DNA of 64,000 nucleotides from Oceaniglobus roseus (GTDB taxonomy: Bacteria; Pseudomonadota; Alphaproteobacteria; Rhodobacterales; Rhodobacteraceae): NCBI RefSeq assembly GCF_002869745.1, contig NZ_PNOS01000021.1:1-64000 (forward strand), written 5' to 3'. A program made the position numbers and the translations under genes. Numbering within the stretch: the first letter of the stretch is position 1; each line of letters begins with the position of its first letter. Under the pieces are notes generated by a model that did not search any database, was not told where the DNA came from, and saw only the letters and a list, made by a program, of their open reading frames with translations. This document shows positions 56,258-64,000 of the stretch, piece after piece.

Positions 56258-57371
56258 GCTTCCACGCCCCCTCCAGAGCCTCCCGGAACGTCGCCTGCAG
56301 GTCCGCCTTCGACGGCGTCCCCCCGACCGACAGCGTATGCAGATACCGCGCCGCCGTCCGCCCCAGCGCATAGGTGGCGGCGAAGGTGAAGGCGCCCGCC
56401 GCCACCGCCCCCGCCGTCTGTCCGTAGCCCGGGATCAATTTGCCCCCCTGGCGCAGCAGCAGGCTGCCGAGGAACCGCCCCCCGACCCCGAGGCCGAGCA
56501 GCGTGACGAAGTTCCGCGCCAAGGCCAGCGTCACCGGCACGCCGTAGTGATCGCCGAGCTTCTTCAGCAGCGTGAACTGCACGCCGGTGGACGAGAACAG
56601 CCCCACCACCGGGAAGGCGTCCGAGCCGCCGGCGATCCCGGAATAGAACAGCACCGTGCCCCGCACCGCGGCGAAGGCCTGCGCCTCGGCATCGTCCGCC
56701 GCCTCCTGCTGCAGGGCCAGCCCGGCGTTCGGAAGGGTGACGACCAGCGCCTCGCGCAGCGCCGCCATCTCGTCCGGCGCGGGCTGCCCGTCCCTCGGCA
56801 GGCCGATCACCACCTCCGGCAGATCCCGCCCCGCGGCGCGGGCGAAGCGCGACGCCGCCGCCGCGCGCGCCCGGCCCCGCGCGGCCGGATCCGCCACCAG
56901 GTCGGCCCCGGTATGCACAAGCAGCACCTCCATCGCCGGACGCCGTCGCAGCACCTCGCCAAGCGCCTCGGCCACCTCGCCCTGCGCCGGATCGTCGAGC
57001 CGCGCGACGACGATGACGGCATGGCTGTGCCCCTCGCAGGCGGCAAGATCTTCGCGCGGATCGTATCCCGCCTCGCCGAGGCCCCGGGTGTCGAGAAACC
57101 GTACCAGCGGCGCCGCGGCAGGGAAGTCGAAGCGCCGCGAGGTGCGGGTGCAGGAGGCGTAGCCGTTGCCGACCTCGATCTCGTCGAGCCCCGTCAGCGC
57201 CCGGATCAGCGAGCTCTTCCCGGCGCCCGTGCGCCCCAGCAGCCAGACGACGGGCACGTCCCGCTGCGCCAGGGCCGCGGGATCGACACCGGATCCGGCA
57301 CCGGCAGGGCCGCCCGCGCCCGCCGCGGCGGGCCGGGGCCGTTCGAGAATGCGGTCGCGCCAGCTGCGCAT
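56247..57371 (-). CDS. GTPase with C-terminal DUF697 (YcjF-like) domain
   Basis: A 374-residue protein: an N-terminal GTPase (P-loop GRTGAGKSS at 46-54, switch FLDTRGLGE, a degenerate G4 VHTGADL) and a C-terminal hydrophobic DUF697 domain ([53 protein letters not shown]) like that of YcjF. DUF697 GTPases are membrane-associated stress proteins of unclear role. The second, differently arranged GTPase overlaps its end, so the pair may form a hetero-complex. Confidence 0.85.
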   Translation of the reverse strand: MRSWRDRILERPRPAAAGAGGPAGAGSGVDPAALAQRDVPVVWLLGRTGAGKSSLIRALTGLDEIEVGNGYASCTRTSRRFDFPAAAPLVRFLDTRGLGEAGYDPREDLAACEGHSHAVIVVARLDDPAQGEVAEALGEVLRRRPAMEVLLVHTGADLVADPAARGRARAAAASRFARAAGRDLPEVVIGLPRDGQPAPDEMAALREALVVTLPNAGLALQQEAADDAEAQAFAAVRGTVLFYSGIAGGSDAFPVVGLFSSTGVQFTLLKKLGDHYGVPVTLALARNFVTLLGLGVGGRFLGSLLLRQGGKLIPGYGQTAGAVAAGAFTFAATYALGRTAARYLHTLSVGGTPSKADLQATFREALEGAWKRDR

Positions 57372-57555
57372 GTCCTGTCGCCTCCCGCTGCGGCGGTCGT
57401 CGGCCGCGCCCCGGACGGGGTTGCGGGCCCTCGCACCCTCAAACCCCGCCCGCGCCCCATGTTCCCCGAATTCCGCCGCCCGCACAATCCATCCCGGCGC
57501 AGACGCCCGGCCCGAGCCCGACCGCCCGAGGCAAGGCAGGGCCGCTGCCCCCGCA

Positions 57556-57622
57556 CCCCCCCATCTTTGCTTCACAAATATCCTCAGGGGGAGGCGCGCA
57601 GCGCCGGGGGCAGAATGCCCCC
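57556..57622 (-). repeat. Conserved-loop 3' element, copy 4 (after eamA)
   Basis: On the minus strand after the eamA stop: hairpin GGGGGCA-TTC-TGCCCCC (57606-57622), hairpin GGCGC-TGC-GCGCC (57593-57605), then CCCCC, TGAGGATATTTG-TG-AAGCAAAGAT and GGGGGGG (57556-57591). The conserved segment has the TG variant seen in copy 1. Confidence 0.75.
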
Positions 57623-57649
57623 TCCCCGCCTGCCGCCCGCGCACCGCCC

Positions 57650-58558
57650 TCAGTGTTGCTCGACAACCCCCGGCGTCACCCGGCGCCGCAGCACCGCCTC
57701 GCGCCAGGTGATGAAGGTCACCGAGCCGAGGATCACCACGCCGCCCAGCACCACCCAGCCGTCCACCGGCTCGCCGAAGGCCAGCGCCCCGAGGCTCGTG
57801 GCCCAGACGAGTTGCAGGAAGGTCACGGGCTGGGTCACGGTCATCGGCGCCGCGCGGAAGGCCAGCGTCATGGTGAAATGGCCCCCGGTGGCGAGACAGG
57901 CCACGAGGAACAGCCAGCAGAGTTCCGGCACCGTCGGCGTCACCCAGACGGCGGCCGCGAAGGGGGCGAGGCCGACGGTGACGGTGATCGACAGCATCGC
58001 GACCACCACCACCGGCGCCACCCGGTCGGCCATCACCTTGGCGATCAGGTAGGAGGCGGCGAACAGCACCGCGGTGCCGAGCATGGCGATGTGCCCCGGC
58101 GACACCTCGCGCACCCCGGGCCGCAGGATCAGGAGCGCCCCCACGAGCGCGCAGCCCACCGCCGCGATCCGCCGGAGCGCCAGCCGCTCGCCGAGGAACA
58201 GCGCGGCGCCGAGGGTGATGTAGACCGGCGAGAGATAGTTCATCGCCGTCACCTCGGCGAGCGGGATCCGCGTCATCGCGAAGAACCACAGGATCACGCC
58301 CAGCGTGTGCACTCCGCCCCGCAGCGCGAACAGCCCGAGGTCGCGGCGCCCGAGCCGCGCCGCGCGCAGACCCTTCAGCATCGGCACGAGGAAGACGAGC
58401 CCGAGGAAATAGCGCAGGAAGGCCGACTCGGCCGGGGGCACCCTGCCGCCCAGGTGCTTGACCACCGCCGTCACGCCGACGAACAGGAGCCCCGTGACCA
58501 GCATCCAGCCGACGCCCGCCACGGGCCGCGGCGCGGGCTTCGCGACGGCATCCGTCAC
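57650..58558 (-). CDS. EamA/DMT family transporter
   Basis: A 302-residue ten-helix drug/metabolite transporter with two EamA repeats. The first repeat ends in AEVTAMNYLSPVYITLGAALFLGERL, the second in VTFLQLVWATSLGALAFGEPVDGWVVLGG. Substrate not assignable. The start is GTG 58558, overlapping the LysE-type gene stop (GTGA), so two exporters are translated in tandem. A conserved 3' element follows the stop. Confidence 0.9.
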   Translation of the reverse strand: MTDAVAKPAPRPVAGVGWMLVTGLLFVGVTAVVKHLGGRVPPAESAFLRYFLGLVFLVPMLKGLRAARLGRRDLGLFALRGGVHTLGVILWFFAMTRIPLAEVTAMNYLSPVYITLGAALFLGERLALRRIAAVGCALVGALLILRPGVREVSPGHIAMLGTAVLFAASYLIAKVMADRVAPVVVVAMLSITVTVGLAPFAAAVWVTPTVPELCWLFLVACLATGGHFTMTLAFRAAPMTVTQPVTFLQLVWATSLGALAFGEPVDGWVVLGGVVILGSVTFITWREAVLRRRVTPGVVEQH

Positions 58559-59151
58559 GACAGCACCAGCGAGGCCGCGATGGCCCACATCACGCAGCCC
58601 ACGACGCCGTCCAGCACCCGCCAGGCCAGGGGCCGCGCGAAGAGCGGGGCGAGCAGCCGCGCGCCGTAGCCGAGCGCGAAGAAGAACACGAACGAGGCCG
58701 TGACAGCGCCAAGCCCGAACCGCAGCCCCTCCCACTGGGCCGAGACCGCGCCGAGCAGCACCACCGTGTCGAGATAGACATGGGGGTTCAGCCAGGTCAG
58801 CGCCAGGCAGGTCGCCAGCACCGCGGCCAGCGTTCCGCCGCTCCGCGCCTCCGCCTCCAGCGCGCCGCCGCCGCGCCAGGCCGCGCGGAAGGCGAGCGCG
58901 CCGTAGACCAGCAGGAACGCCGCCCCGCCCCAGCGCATCACCGGCTCGATCCAGGGCGCCGCCTTCACCAGCGCGCCGAAGCCCGCGACGCCGGCGGCGA
59001 TCAGCACCGCGTCGGACAGCGCGCAGGTCAGGCAGACGGCGAAGACATGGGCGCGCCGCAGCCCCTGGCGCAGCACGAAGGCATTCTGCGCGCCGATGGC
59101 AAGGATCAGGGAAAGGCCCAGGCCGAAGCCGGCGGCGAAAGACGGGTTCAT
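58555..59151 (-). CDS. LysE/ArgO family amino-acid exporter
   Basis: A 198-residue six-helix exporter. The family signature GLSLILAIGAQNAFVLRQGLRR is at the N terminus and LTWLNPHVYLDTVVLLGAVSAQ in the middle; this matches LysE/ArgO, which export basic amino acids (lysine, arginine), rather than RhtB. No LysR-type regulator (LysG/ArgP) is adjacent. Followed by the EamA exporter gene with a 4-base overlap. Confidence 0.92.
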   Translation of the reverse strand: MNPSFAAGFGLGLSLILAIGAQNAFVLRQGLRRAHVFAVCLTCALSDAVLIAAGVAGFGALVKAAPWIEPVMRWGGAAFLLVYGALAFRAAWRGGGALEAEARSGGTLAAVLATCLALTWLNPHVYLDTVVLLGAVSAQWEGLRFGLGAVTASFVFFFALGYGARLLAPLFARPLAWRVLDGVVGCVMWAIAASLVLS

Positions 59152-59294
59152 GCCCGAGGCCTAGCCGCGCCGGGCGGGCAGGTCCAGACGCCTCGCGCGT
59201 CTTCGTCATACAAACCCGTTGCCGATGGCAGGCTTGCCGCAGGGCGCCGACCACCCCATCTTGAGGCGGCACAGCAGGCCGGAAAGGACATGCC

Positions 59295-59567
59295 ATGGCC
59301 GGAGGATGGACCCGCGACGGCGCGGTGAACGAACAGGTCGAAGCCTCGATCGCGGAAGAGCTGGAACGGATGCAGGCCCGCCGTCGCGCGGCGGGCGAAA
59401 GCCGCACCCACTGCCTCGACTGCGAGGAACCGATTCCCGAGGCGCGCCGCGCCGCGATCCCGGGCGTCACGCTCTGCATCGACTGCCAGCAGGAGCGCGA
59501 CGGCCGCCCGGCGCTACGCCAGTCCGCCTTCAACCGCCGCGGCTCGAAGGACAGCCAGCTGAAGTGA
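59295..59567 (+). CDS. DksA/TraR C4-type zinc-finger protein
   Basis: A 90-residue protein with an N-terminal helix (NEQVEASIAEELERMQARRR) and a C4 zinc finger THCLDCEEPIPEARRAAIPGV-TLCIDCQ of the DksA/TraR type. It is the short YbiI-like form, lacking the long DksA coiled coil with its two acidic tip residues, so a role at RNA polymerase is uncertain. GGAAAGGA precedes the ATG. Confidence 0.88.
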   Translation: MAGGWTRDGAVNEQVEASIAEELERMQARRRAAGESRTHCLDCEEPIPEARRAAIPGVTLCIDCQQERDGRPALRQSAFNRRGSKDSQLK

Positions 59568-59712
59568 TCCCGCGGAAGGCGGCGCCGGGGACTTGCCCCA
59601 AGGGCGTGGTTGCCACACGCCTGTGATGTGATACCGTCAAGACGGACTCCGGCGATGCTGCCGCATCGGCCCGCCATCCGCCGTACGGTGGTCCACAGCA
59701 CGGGGGAACCCC

Positions 59713-60723
59713 ATGTCGATCAAGGAACCGGACTACGCCCTCGTCTTCCGCAGCCTGCCGGCGCCCTGCCTCGTGCTGGACCAGGAGATGCGGATCGTCA
59801 CCGCGACCGAGGCCTATCTCCAGACCGTCGACCGCAGCCTCTCCGACCTCGTCGGCCGCTACGTCTTCGACGCCTTCCCCGAGGAGGGCGAGCGGCAGGA
59901 CCGCTTCCACCGCGCCTTCCGCCGCGCGCTCGACGGCGAGGAGAACACGCTGGTCGAGGTGCCGTTCTCGATCCCGGCGAACGGGCCCGACGGGCCGGTC
60001 ATGCGCGAGGTCTGGTGGACCTGCCGCCACACCCCGGTGATCGAGGCCGACGGGCGCATCGACTACATGATCCAGAACGCGATGGACGTGACCGCGCAGG
60101 TCCAGGCGCAGCGGCTGAAGAACGCCATCGCGGACGAGTTGCAGCACCGCGTCGGCAACCTGTTCAGCCTCGTCTCCGTCATCGCCCGGCGCACGGCCGC
60201 CAATGCCACCGACCTTGCCGATTTCGCCAGCCGGTTCGAGGCGCGGGTGCAGGCCCTGTCGCGCACCCATGCCCACCTGACCGGCAGCAACTGGGACCGC
60301 ATGACAATCGACACCATCGTCACGCGCCAGCTCGACGATTACGCCGCGATGGCGCGCGGCAACATCACCCTCGAGGGCGAGCGGGTGGAACTCTCCGCCG
60401 CCGAGGCCCAGGCGCTGACCCTCGCGATCCACGAGCTTGCGACCAATTCGGTGAAATACGGGGCGTTGCAGACCGAGGACGGGCGGATCGTCGTCAACTG
60501 GGCCAACAGCGGGCGGTCGGGCTATGACATCGAGTGGCGCGAGATCGGAATCCCGGACGGCGAGCGCAAGGCGCGCAGCGGCTTCGGCTCGATGATCCTC
60601 GACACCATCGTGCCGACGCAGCTCCAGGGCTCGGCCGAGCGCAACTTCGACGGCCCGACCCTGCGCTACCGCCTCTCCGTCCCCGAGCGTCGGCCGGTGC
60701 GCGGCGCGGACGGAGCGAGATAG
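59713..60723 (+). CDS. PAS domain HWE-family sensor histidine kinase
   Basis: A 336-residue soluble kinase. The PAS domain (about 8-130, starting YALVFRSLPAPCLVLDQEMRIV) precedes an HWE/HisKA_2-type kinase core: H-box ELQHRVGNLFSLV with His145, N-box HELATNSVKYGAL (240-252), the W of WREIG and the G-box GFGSMIL. There is no membrane segment, so it senses an intracellular signal, as in general-stress-response kinases. No response regulator is adjacent; it is convergent with ruvB. Confidence 0.88.
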   Translation: MSIKEPDYALVFRSLPAPCLVLDQEMRIVTATEAYLQTVDRSLSDLVGRYVFDAFPEEGERQDRFHRAFRRALDGEENTLVEVPFSIPANGPDGPVMREVWWTCRHTPVIEADGRIDYMIQNAMDVTAQVQAQRLKNAIADELQHRVGNLFSLVSVIARRTAANATDLADFASRFEARVQALSRTHAHLTGSNWDRMTIDTIVTRQLDDYAAMARGNITLEGERVELSAAEAQALTLAIHELATNSVKYGALQTEDGRIVVNWANSGRSGYDIEWREIGIPDGERKARSGFGSMILDTIVPTQLQGSAERNFDGPTLRYRLSVPERRPVRGADGAR

Positions 60724-60748
60724 GGGCGCACCGCCGGCCGCCTTCGCG

Positions 60749-61792
60749 CTATTTCCCGAACAGGTCCCCCTGCCCCGGCCCCTTCGGCATCGGCAGCCCG
60801 AGGTGCTGCCAGGCCTTCTGGGCCAGCATCCGGCCCCGGGGCGTCCTCTGGATCAGGCCCTGCTGGAGCAGGAACGGCTCGATCACCTCCTCCAGCGCAT
60901 CGCGGGACTCCGACAGCGCCGCCGACATCGTCTCGACCCCCACGGGCCCGCCCTGGTAGGCCTCGGCGATCAGCGAGAGATACCGCCGGTCCGCGCTGTC
61001 GAGGCCGAGGTGATCGACCCCGAGCCGGGAGAGCGCCGAATCCGCGATCTCCCGCGTCAGGGTGCCGTCGCCCTCGACCAGCGCGAAGTCGACCACGCGG
61101 CGCAGGAGCCGCCCGGCGATCCGGGGCGTGCCCCGCGCGCGCCGCGCGATCTCGCGCGCCCCGTCCGGCGCGGCCCGGATCCCGAGCATGCGCGCGCCCC
61201 GCGCCACGATCTCGTGCAACTCCTCGACGGTATAGAACTGGAGCCTGACCGGGATCCCGAACCGGTCCCTGAGCGGCGTCGTCAGCAGCCCGAGCCGGGT
61301 GGTGGCGCCGACCAGCGTGAACGGCTGCAACTCGATCCGGACGGTGCGCGCCGCCGGCCCCTCGCCGATGACGAGGTCCAGTTCGAAGTCCTCGAGCGCG
61401 GGGTACAGCACCTCCTCGACCACCGGGTTCAGGCGGTGGATCTCGTCGATGAACAGCACGTCGCGGGCTTCGAGGTTGGTCAGGATCGCCGCAAGGTCGC
61501 CGGGCCGCGCCAGAACGGGCCCCGAGGTCATGCGGAAGTTCACCCCCAACTCGCGCGCCATGATCTGCGCAAGCGTCGTCTTGCCAAGGCCGGGCGGCCC
61601 GTGGAACAGCGCGTGGTCCATCGCCTGCCCGCGCATCTTCGCGCTTTCGATGAAGACCCGGAGGTTCGACCGTGCCTCTGCCTGGCCGATGAACTCTTCC
61701 AGCGACTGCGGGCGCAGGGCACGGTCGGCGTCCTCGGGGAGCTTCTCGGGGCGCAGCGTGGGATCGGGGGCGTCTGTCATGGATTCGGCCAT
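60749..61792 (-). CDS. ruvB: Holliday junction branch-migration helicase subunit
   Basis: A 347-residue AAA+ motor that drives branch migration with RuvA. Present are [12 protein letters not shown], Walker [13 protein letters not shown], Walker B FIDEIHRL, sensor 1 [18 protein letters not shown] and the C-terminal winged helix with [12 protein letters not shown]. It is the last gene of a ruvC-ruvA-ruvB row, 49 bases after ruvA. The start could also be the ATG four codons later. Confidence 0.98.
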   Translation of the reverse strand: MAESMTDAPDPTLRPEKLPEDADRALRPQSLEEFIGQAEARSNLRVFIESAKMRGQAMDHALFHGPPGLGKTTLAQIMARELGVNFRMTSGPVLARPGDLAAILTNLEARDVLFIDEIHRLNPVVEEVLYPALEDFELDLVIGEGPAARTVRIELQPFTLVGATTRLGLLTTPLRDRFGIPVRLQFYTVEELHEIVARGARMLGIRAAPDGAREIARRARGTPRIAGRLLRRVVDFALVEGDGTLTREIADSALSRLGVDHLGLDSADRRYLSLIAEAYQGGPVGVETMSAALSESRDALEEVIEPFLLQQGLIQRTPRGRMLAQKAWQHLGLPMPKGPGQGDLFGK

Positions 61793-61841
61793 GTGCCGGT
61801 CATACGCGGATCGGTGGCGAAAGATACAGTCCGCACCGCCC

Positions 61842-62510
61842 TCACTCCTTCGGCGCCAGCAGCTTCAGCGCGGCGCGGATCAGTGCCGGGGTGGCGGCGT
61901 CCGGGGCGTCGCGCGCCGCTTCCGCCACCGCGCCCGCGGCCTCGCCGGGCGCGTATCCGAGGTTCGCCAGCGCCGACATCGCCTCGGCCTGCGCGGCGCC
62001 GTTTCCGGCCGCCGCCTTGCGCGGCGCGGCGCGCTTCGGTGTGTCGGCGGTGTCGACGACCTCGGCCTCGCCGGTGTCGCCCGGCGCATCCGACACCATC
62101 GCCATGAGCGCCGGCGCCTTGTTCTTCAGCTCCATCACCACCCGCTGCGCGATCTTCGGCCCGACGCCCGGCGCCGCCTTGACCGCGTTCCAGTCGCCAA
62201 GCGCGATCGCCCGCCCCACGCCCTCGGCCCCCAGCACGCCCAGAATGGCCATCGAGGCCTTCGCGCCGATGCCCTGCACGCTCATCAGCAGCCGGTGCCA
62301 CTCCTTCTCCAGCAGCGTCGGGAAGCCGAAGAGCTGGAGCAGGTCCTCGCGCACGAGGAGGTCCGTGTAGAGCGACGCGAACTCGCCCGTCTTCGGCAGG
62401 GACATCAACGTGCGGTCCGAGACGTGGACGATATAGCCGACCCCGTTTACGTCGATCAGGACGTGGTCGCTTCCGCGATAGCCTATGCGCCCCGACAGCC
62501 GCCCGATCAT
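61842..62510 (-). CDS. ruvA: Holliday junction branch-migration subunit RuvA
   Basis: A 222-residue junction-binding protein. The N-terminal OB fold ([20 protein letters not shown]), the helix-hairpin-helix pair ([20 protein letters not shown] and [20 protein letters not shown]) and the C-terminal RuvB-binding domain ([21 protein letters not shown]) are all present, with an alanine-rich linker between. Its ATG overlaps the ruvC stop (ATGA). Confidence 0.97.
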   Translation of the reverse strand: MIGRLSGRIGYRGSDHVLIDVNGVGYIVHVSDRTLMSLPKTGEFASLYTDLLVREDLLQLFGFPTLLEKEWHRLLMSVQGIGAKASMAILGVLGAEGVGRAIALGDWNAVKAAPGVGPKIAQRVVMELKNKAPALMAMVSDAPGDTGEAEVVDTADTPKRAAPRKAAAGNGAAQAEAMSALANLGYAPGEAAGAVAEAARDAPDAATPALIRAALKLLAPKE

Positions 62511-63013
62511 CGCGCCGCCGCCACCGCCTGCGCCAGCCGCCCCGCGGTCTGGCAGTGGAAGGCGTGGCAGATCGCCACCGCCAGCGCATCCGCGGCGTCG
62601 GCGCCCGCGATCTCGACCCCGGGGAGCTGCATCCTCACCATGTGATCCACCTGCCGCTTCTCCGCATGTCCCACGCCCACCACGCATTTCTTGACGGTGT
62701 TGGGCGCGTATTCCCCCACCGCGATCCCCGCCCGCGCGGGCACCAGCAGGGCGATCCCCCGCGCCTGGCCCAGCTTCAGCGTGCCCGCGCCGTCCTTGTT
62801 GACGAAGGTCTTCTCCACCGCCGCCGTATCGGGACGATAGCGCGCGAAGACGGACGAAAGCTGGTCGAACAGGTCCAGCAGACGCGGCGCCAGATCCTCG
62901 CCCCCGAGGCTGGTGCAATGGCCGTTCGCAACGTGGGACAGCCGCCCGCCGTCCGAATCGATGACACCCCAGCCGAGGGTCCGAAGCCCCGGGTCGATCC
63001 CCAAAACGCGCAT
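62507..63013 (-). CDS. ruvC: Holliday junction resolvase RuvC
   Basis: A 168-residue RNase H-fold endonuclease that cuts Holliday junctions. The acidic catalytic residues lie in [26 protein letters not shown] and the C-terminal [14 protein letters not shown]. It leads the ruvCAB row. I looked for a GAAC-N7-GAAC SOS box upstream and did not find a convincing one. Confidence 0.97.
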   Translation of the reverse strand: MRVLGIDPGLRTLGWGVIDSDGGRLSHVANGHCTSLGGEDLAPRLLDLFDQLSSVFARYRPDTAAVEKTFVNKDGAGTLKLGQARGIALLVPARAGIAVGEYAPNTVKKCVVGVGHAEKRQVDHMVRMQLPGVEIAGADAADALAVAICHAFHCQTAGRLAQAVAAAR

Positions 63014-63162
63014 CCCTGATCCTGCTCATGTTGCTTTTCGGACACGGGTAGCACGAAACGCGAACACCTGCCAGACGCAACTGCGGCGCCCCGGCGCGCG
63101 GGATTGCGACCGCGACCCTTCGGCAACGCCCGATTGCGCCAGATCCAGGCCAGAAAACGACA

Positions 63163-63243
63163 TTGCCGACGCGGAATTTTCGTCATATTTACAGATGATT
63201 AAGAGCGGTCGGAGCAATGTCGCAAACGCATGGGTGCCATGCG
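63163..63243 (+). promoter_or_regulatory. Promoter and structured leader of the DUF1127 gene
   Basis: TTGCCG (63163-63168) and TATTTA (63186-63191) are 17 bases apart and start a leader of about 130 bases before the ATG at 63326. Early in it lies a perfect 7-bp hairpin CGCATGG-GTG-CCATGCG (63227-63243) followed by ATTTTG. The remaining bases of the 312-base gap back to ruvC show no gene. Confidence 0.5.
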
Positions 63244-63325
63244 ATTTTGCATCTGGTGCGATGGCTTTCCGATGGCTAGGTGCGGCGTCGAAACCGAAAC
63301 GTCAAACCCCTGAAAGACTACCGAA

Positions 63326-63517
63326 ATGGCCGCCTCGACCTCCGCCCGCCCCGTCACCGTCACCGCCAATGCCGGCGTCTCCAGCCTGATCCAGCGCACC
63401 CTCGCCGCCGTGATCGCGTGGAACGACAGCCGCGTCACCCGCAAGTCGCTCGGCCGTCTGACCGACCGCGAGCTTGACGATATCGGCCTGGTGCGCGGCG
63501 ACATCGAAAACATCTGA
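63326..63517 (+). CDS. DUF1127 (YjiS-like) small protein
   Basis: A 63-residue protein with the C-terminal arginine-rich DUF1127 motif (LGRLTDRELDDIGLVRGDI) after a short N-terminal part LIQRTLAAVIAWNDSR. In Rhodobacter and Agrobacterium such proteins bind RNA or influence RNA turnover and phosphate or carbon metabolism; the Rhodobacter example CcaF1 is linked to small RNAs. A terminator follows 20 bases after the stop. Confidence 0.92.
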   Translation: MAASTSARPVTVTANAGVSSLIQRTLAAVIAWNDSRVTRKSLGRLTDRELDDIGLVRGDIENI

Positions 63518-63537
63518 TCCCCTCGGCGGGACCGGCG

Positions 63538-63572
63538 AAAGGCCGTTGCGCGACCGGCGCGGCGGCCTTTTT
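63538..63572 (+). terminator. Terminator of the DUF1127 gene
   Basis: AAAGGCCG (63538-63545) pairs with CGGCCTTT (63563-63570) and the stem is followed by T residues (five Ts at 63568-63572). The first arm begins with the 13-base sequence AAAGGCCGTTGCG that recurs at 63621. Confidence 0.75.
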
Positions 63573-63621
63573 GCTGTCCGCGCCTGCGCCCCGCCCGCCA
63601 TGGAGCGGGCCGGAACGACAA

Positions 63622-63652
63622 AAGGCCGTTGCGTGATCAGCGCAACGGCCTT
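63622..63652. terminator. Terminator for the right-edge membrane-protein gene
   Basis: AAGGCCGTTGCG and its exact complement (63622-63633 and 63641-63652) around a 7-base loop. On the minus strand the stem is followed by TTGTCGTTCC, so it ends the gene at 63691 and faces the DUF1127 terminator. Confidence 0.75.
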
Positions 63653-63690
63653 CACCGTCTTGTCGGAGGGAAACGTCCGATCGGGAAACG

Positions 63691-64000
63691 TCAGCGCATC
63701 AGCGCCCCGAGCCCGGAGGCAAGCTGCCGGGTGAGAGGATCGGCCTGCATCACGAAGGCACCGACCCGTTCCACCGCCGAGCCGTCGCGCAGCGCGTTGA
63801 CCCGCTCCTGATAGGCGAGGTTTCCGGCCGACGCCAGCATGATCGATTTCATGGTGAACAGGACGGCGAGGACGATCAGGATGCCCTTCAGCGCGTCGAA
63901 GGAGGGCGCCCGACGACGCGGCCGGACCGTCATCAGCCCGTCGGGACCGATGTGGACGTCTGCCGAACGCGCCACCAGGCGGTTGTTGCGGATAATCCTG
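63691..64000 (-). CDS. Single-span membrane protein, 5' end possibly outside
   Basis: The frame has its stop at 63691-63693 and stays open to the right end of the window. The first in-window start is GTG 63975 (94 residues), but the upstream codons RIIRNNRL continue without a stop, so translation may begin outside. The protein has a basic segment TVRPRRRAPSFDALKG, one membrane helix ILIVLAVLFTMKSIMLASAG and a short helical tail. It is a small uncharacterised protein. Confidence 0.65.
   Translation of the reverse strand, partial: RIIRNNRLVARSADVHIGPDGLMTVRPRRRAPSFDALKGILIVLAVLFTMKSIMLASAGNLAYQERVNALRDGSAVERVGAFVMQADPLTRQLASGLGALMR

Noticed and set aside
63014-63110. LexA/SOS box before ruvC.
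   Set aside because: Only isolated GAAC-like and GAAA-like pieces occur; none has the N7 spacing expected for alphaproteobacterial LexA sites.

Overview
This is a GC-rich, gene-dense chromosomal window from an alphaproteobacterium, almost certainly a member of Rhodobacterales (Rhodobacteraceae/Paracoccaceae). The evidence is the PccR-type regulator with TTTGCAAA sites, the Ruegeria/Rhodobacter-like propionyl-CoA carboxylase, betICBA with choXWV, a short DUF1127 protein, and many small families typical of that order. I see no rRNA, tRNA, CRISPR array, prophage or transposase.

Layout. 1-7.9 kb: housekeeping genes (DUF533, PhzF, Fur/Mur regulator, phosphoesterase and lipid-kinase pair, enolase, PRC-barrel protein, glutathione peroxidase, DUF985 cupin, YceI); two identical 28-bp palindromes flank a tiny lipoprotein gene. 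7.9-14.3 kb: an OpgH-type glucosyltransferase, a GT4 glycosyltransferase, and an ABC importer whose two permease domains are fused in one polypeptide. 14.5-17.4 kb: a stand-alone murD, then a less GC-rich stretch with a candidate 66-residue protein, a small winged-helix protein and a membrane protein, marked by a three-way-junction inverted repeat. 17.6-24.9 kb: AI-2E transporter, hda, ppk1 and ppx, with a dehydrogenase and a PNPOx-fold gene between the two polyphosphate genes. 24.9-27.8 kb: periplasmic, nuclease-like, DjlA-like and VOC genes.

27.9-41 kb is the propionate region: methylmalonyl-CoA mutase, pccA, pccB and pccR, with several very small genes between pccA and pccB. TTTGCAAA repeats lie upstream of both pccB and pccR. 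A DUF486 gene here is interrupted by one in-frame stop. At 41.0-41.4 kb lies a non-coding block of direct and inverted repeats. 41.4-52 kb: hemerythrin, then choline/betaine metabolism (betI, betC, betB, betA) divergent from choX with a perfect BetI-like palindrome between them; choW and choV are separated from choX by thpR and a metallo-hydrolase gene. 52-54.6 kb: a tightly overlapping arsenic operon (arsR, acr3, arsC, arsH). 54.7-59.6 kb: two tandem membrane GTPases, EamA and LysE exporters and a DksA-type zinc finger. 59.7-64 kb: an HWE-type histidine kinase, ruvC-ruvA-ruvB, a DUF1127 gene with a long structured leader, and a partial membrane-protein gene at the right edge.

The observations I find most interesting are: a conserved-loop stem-loop that follows hairpins 3' of four minus-strand genes (murD, the mutase, pccB, eamA); the three-way-junction repeat and small gene set at 16.2-17.4 kb; and the repeat block at 41.0-41.4 kb. 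I could not run any searches, so family assignments rest on motif recognition.
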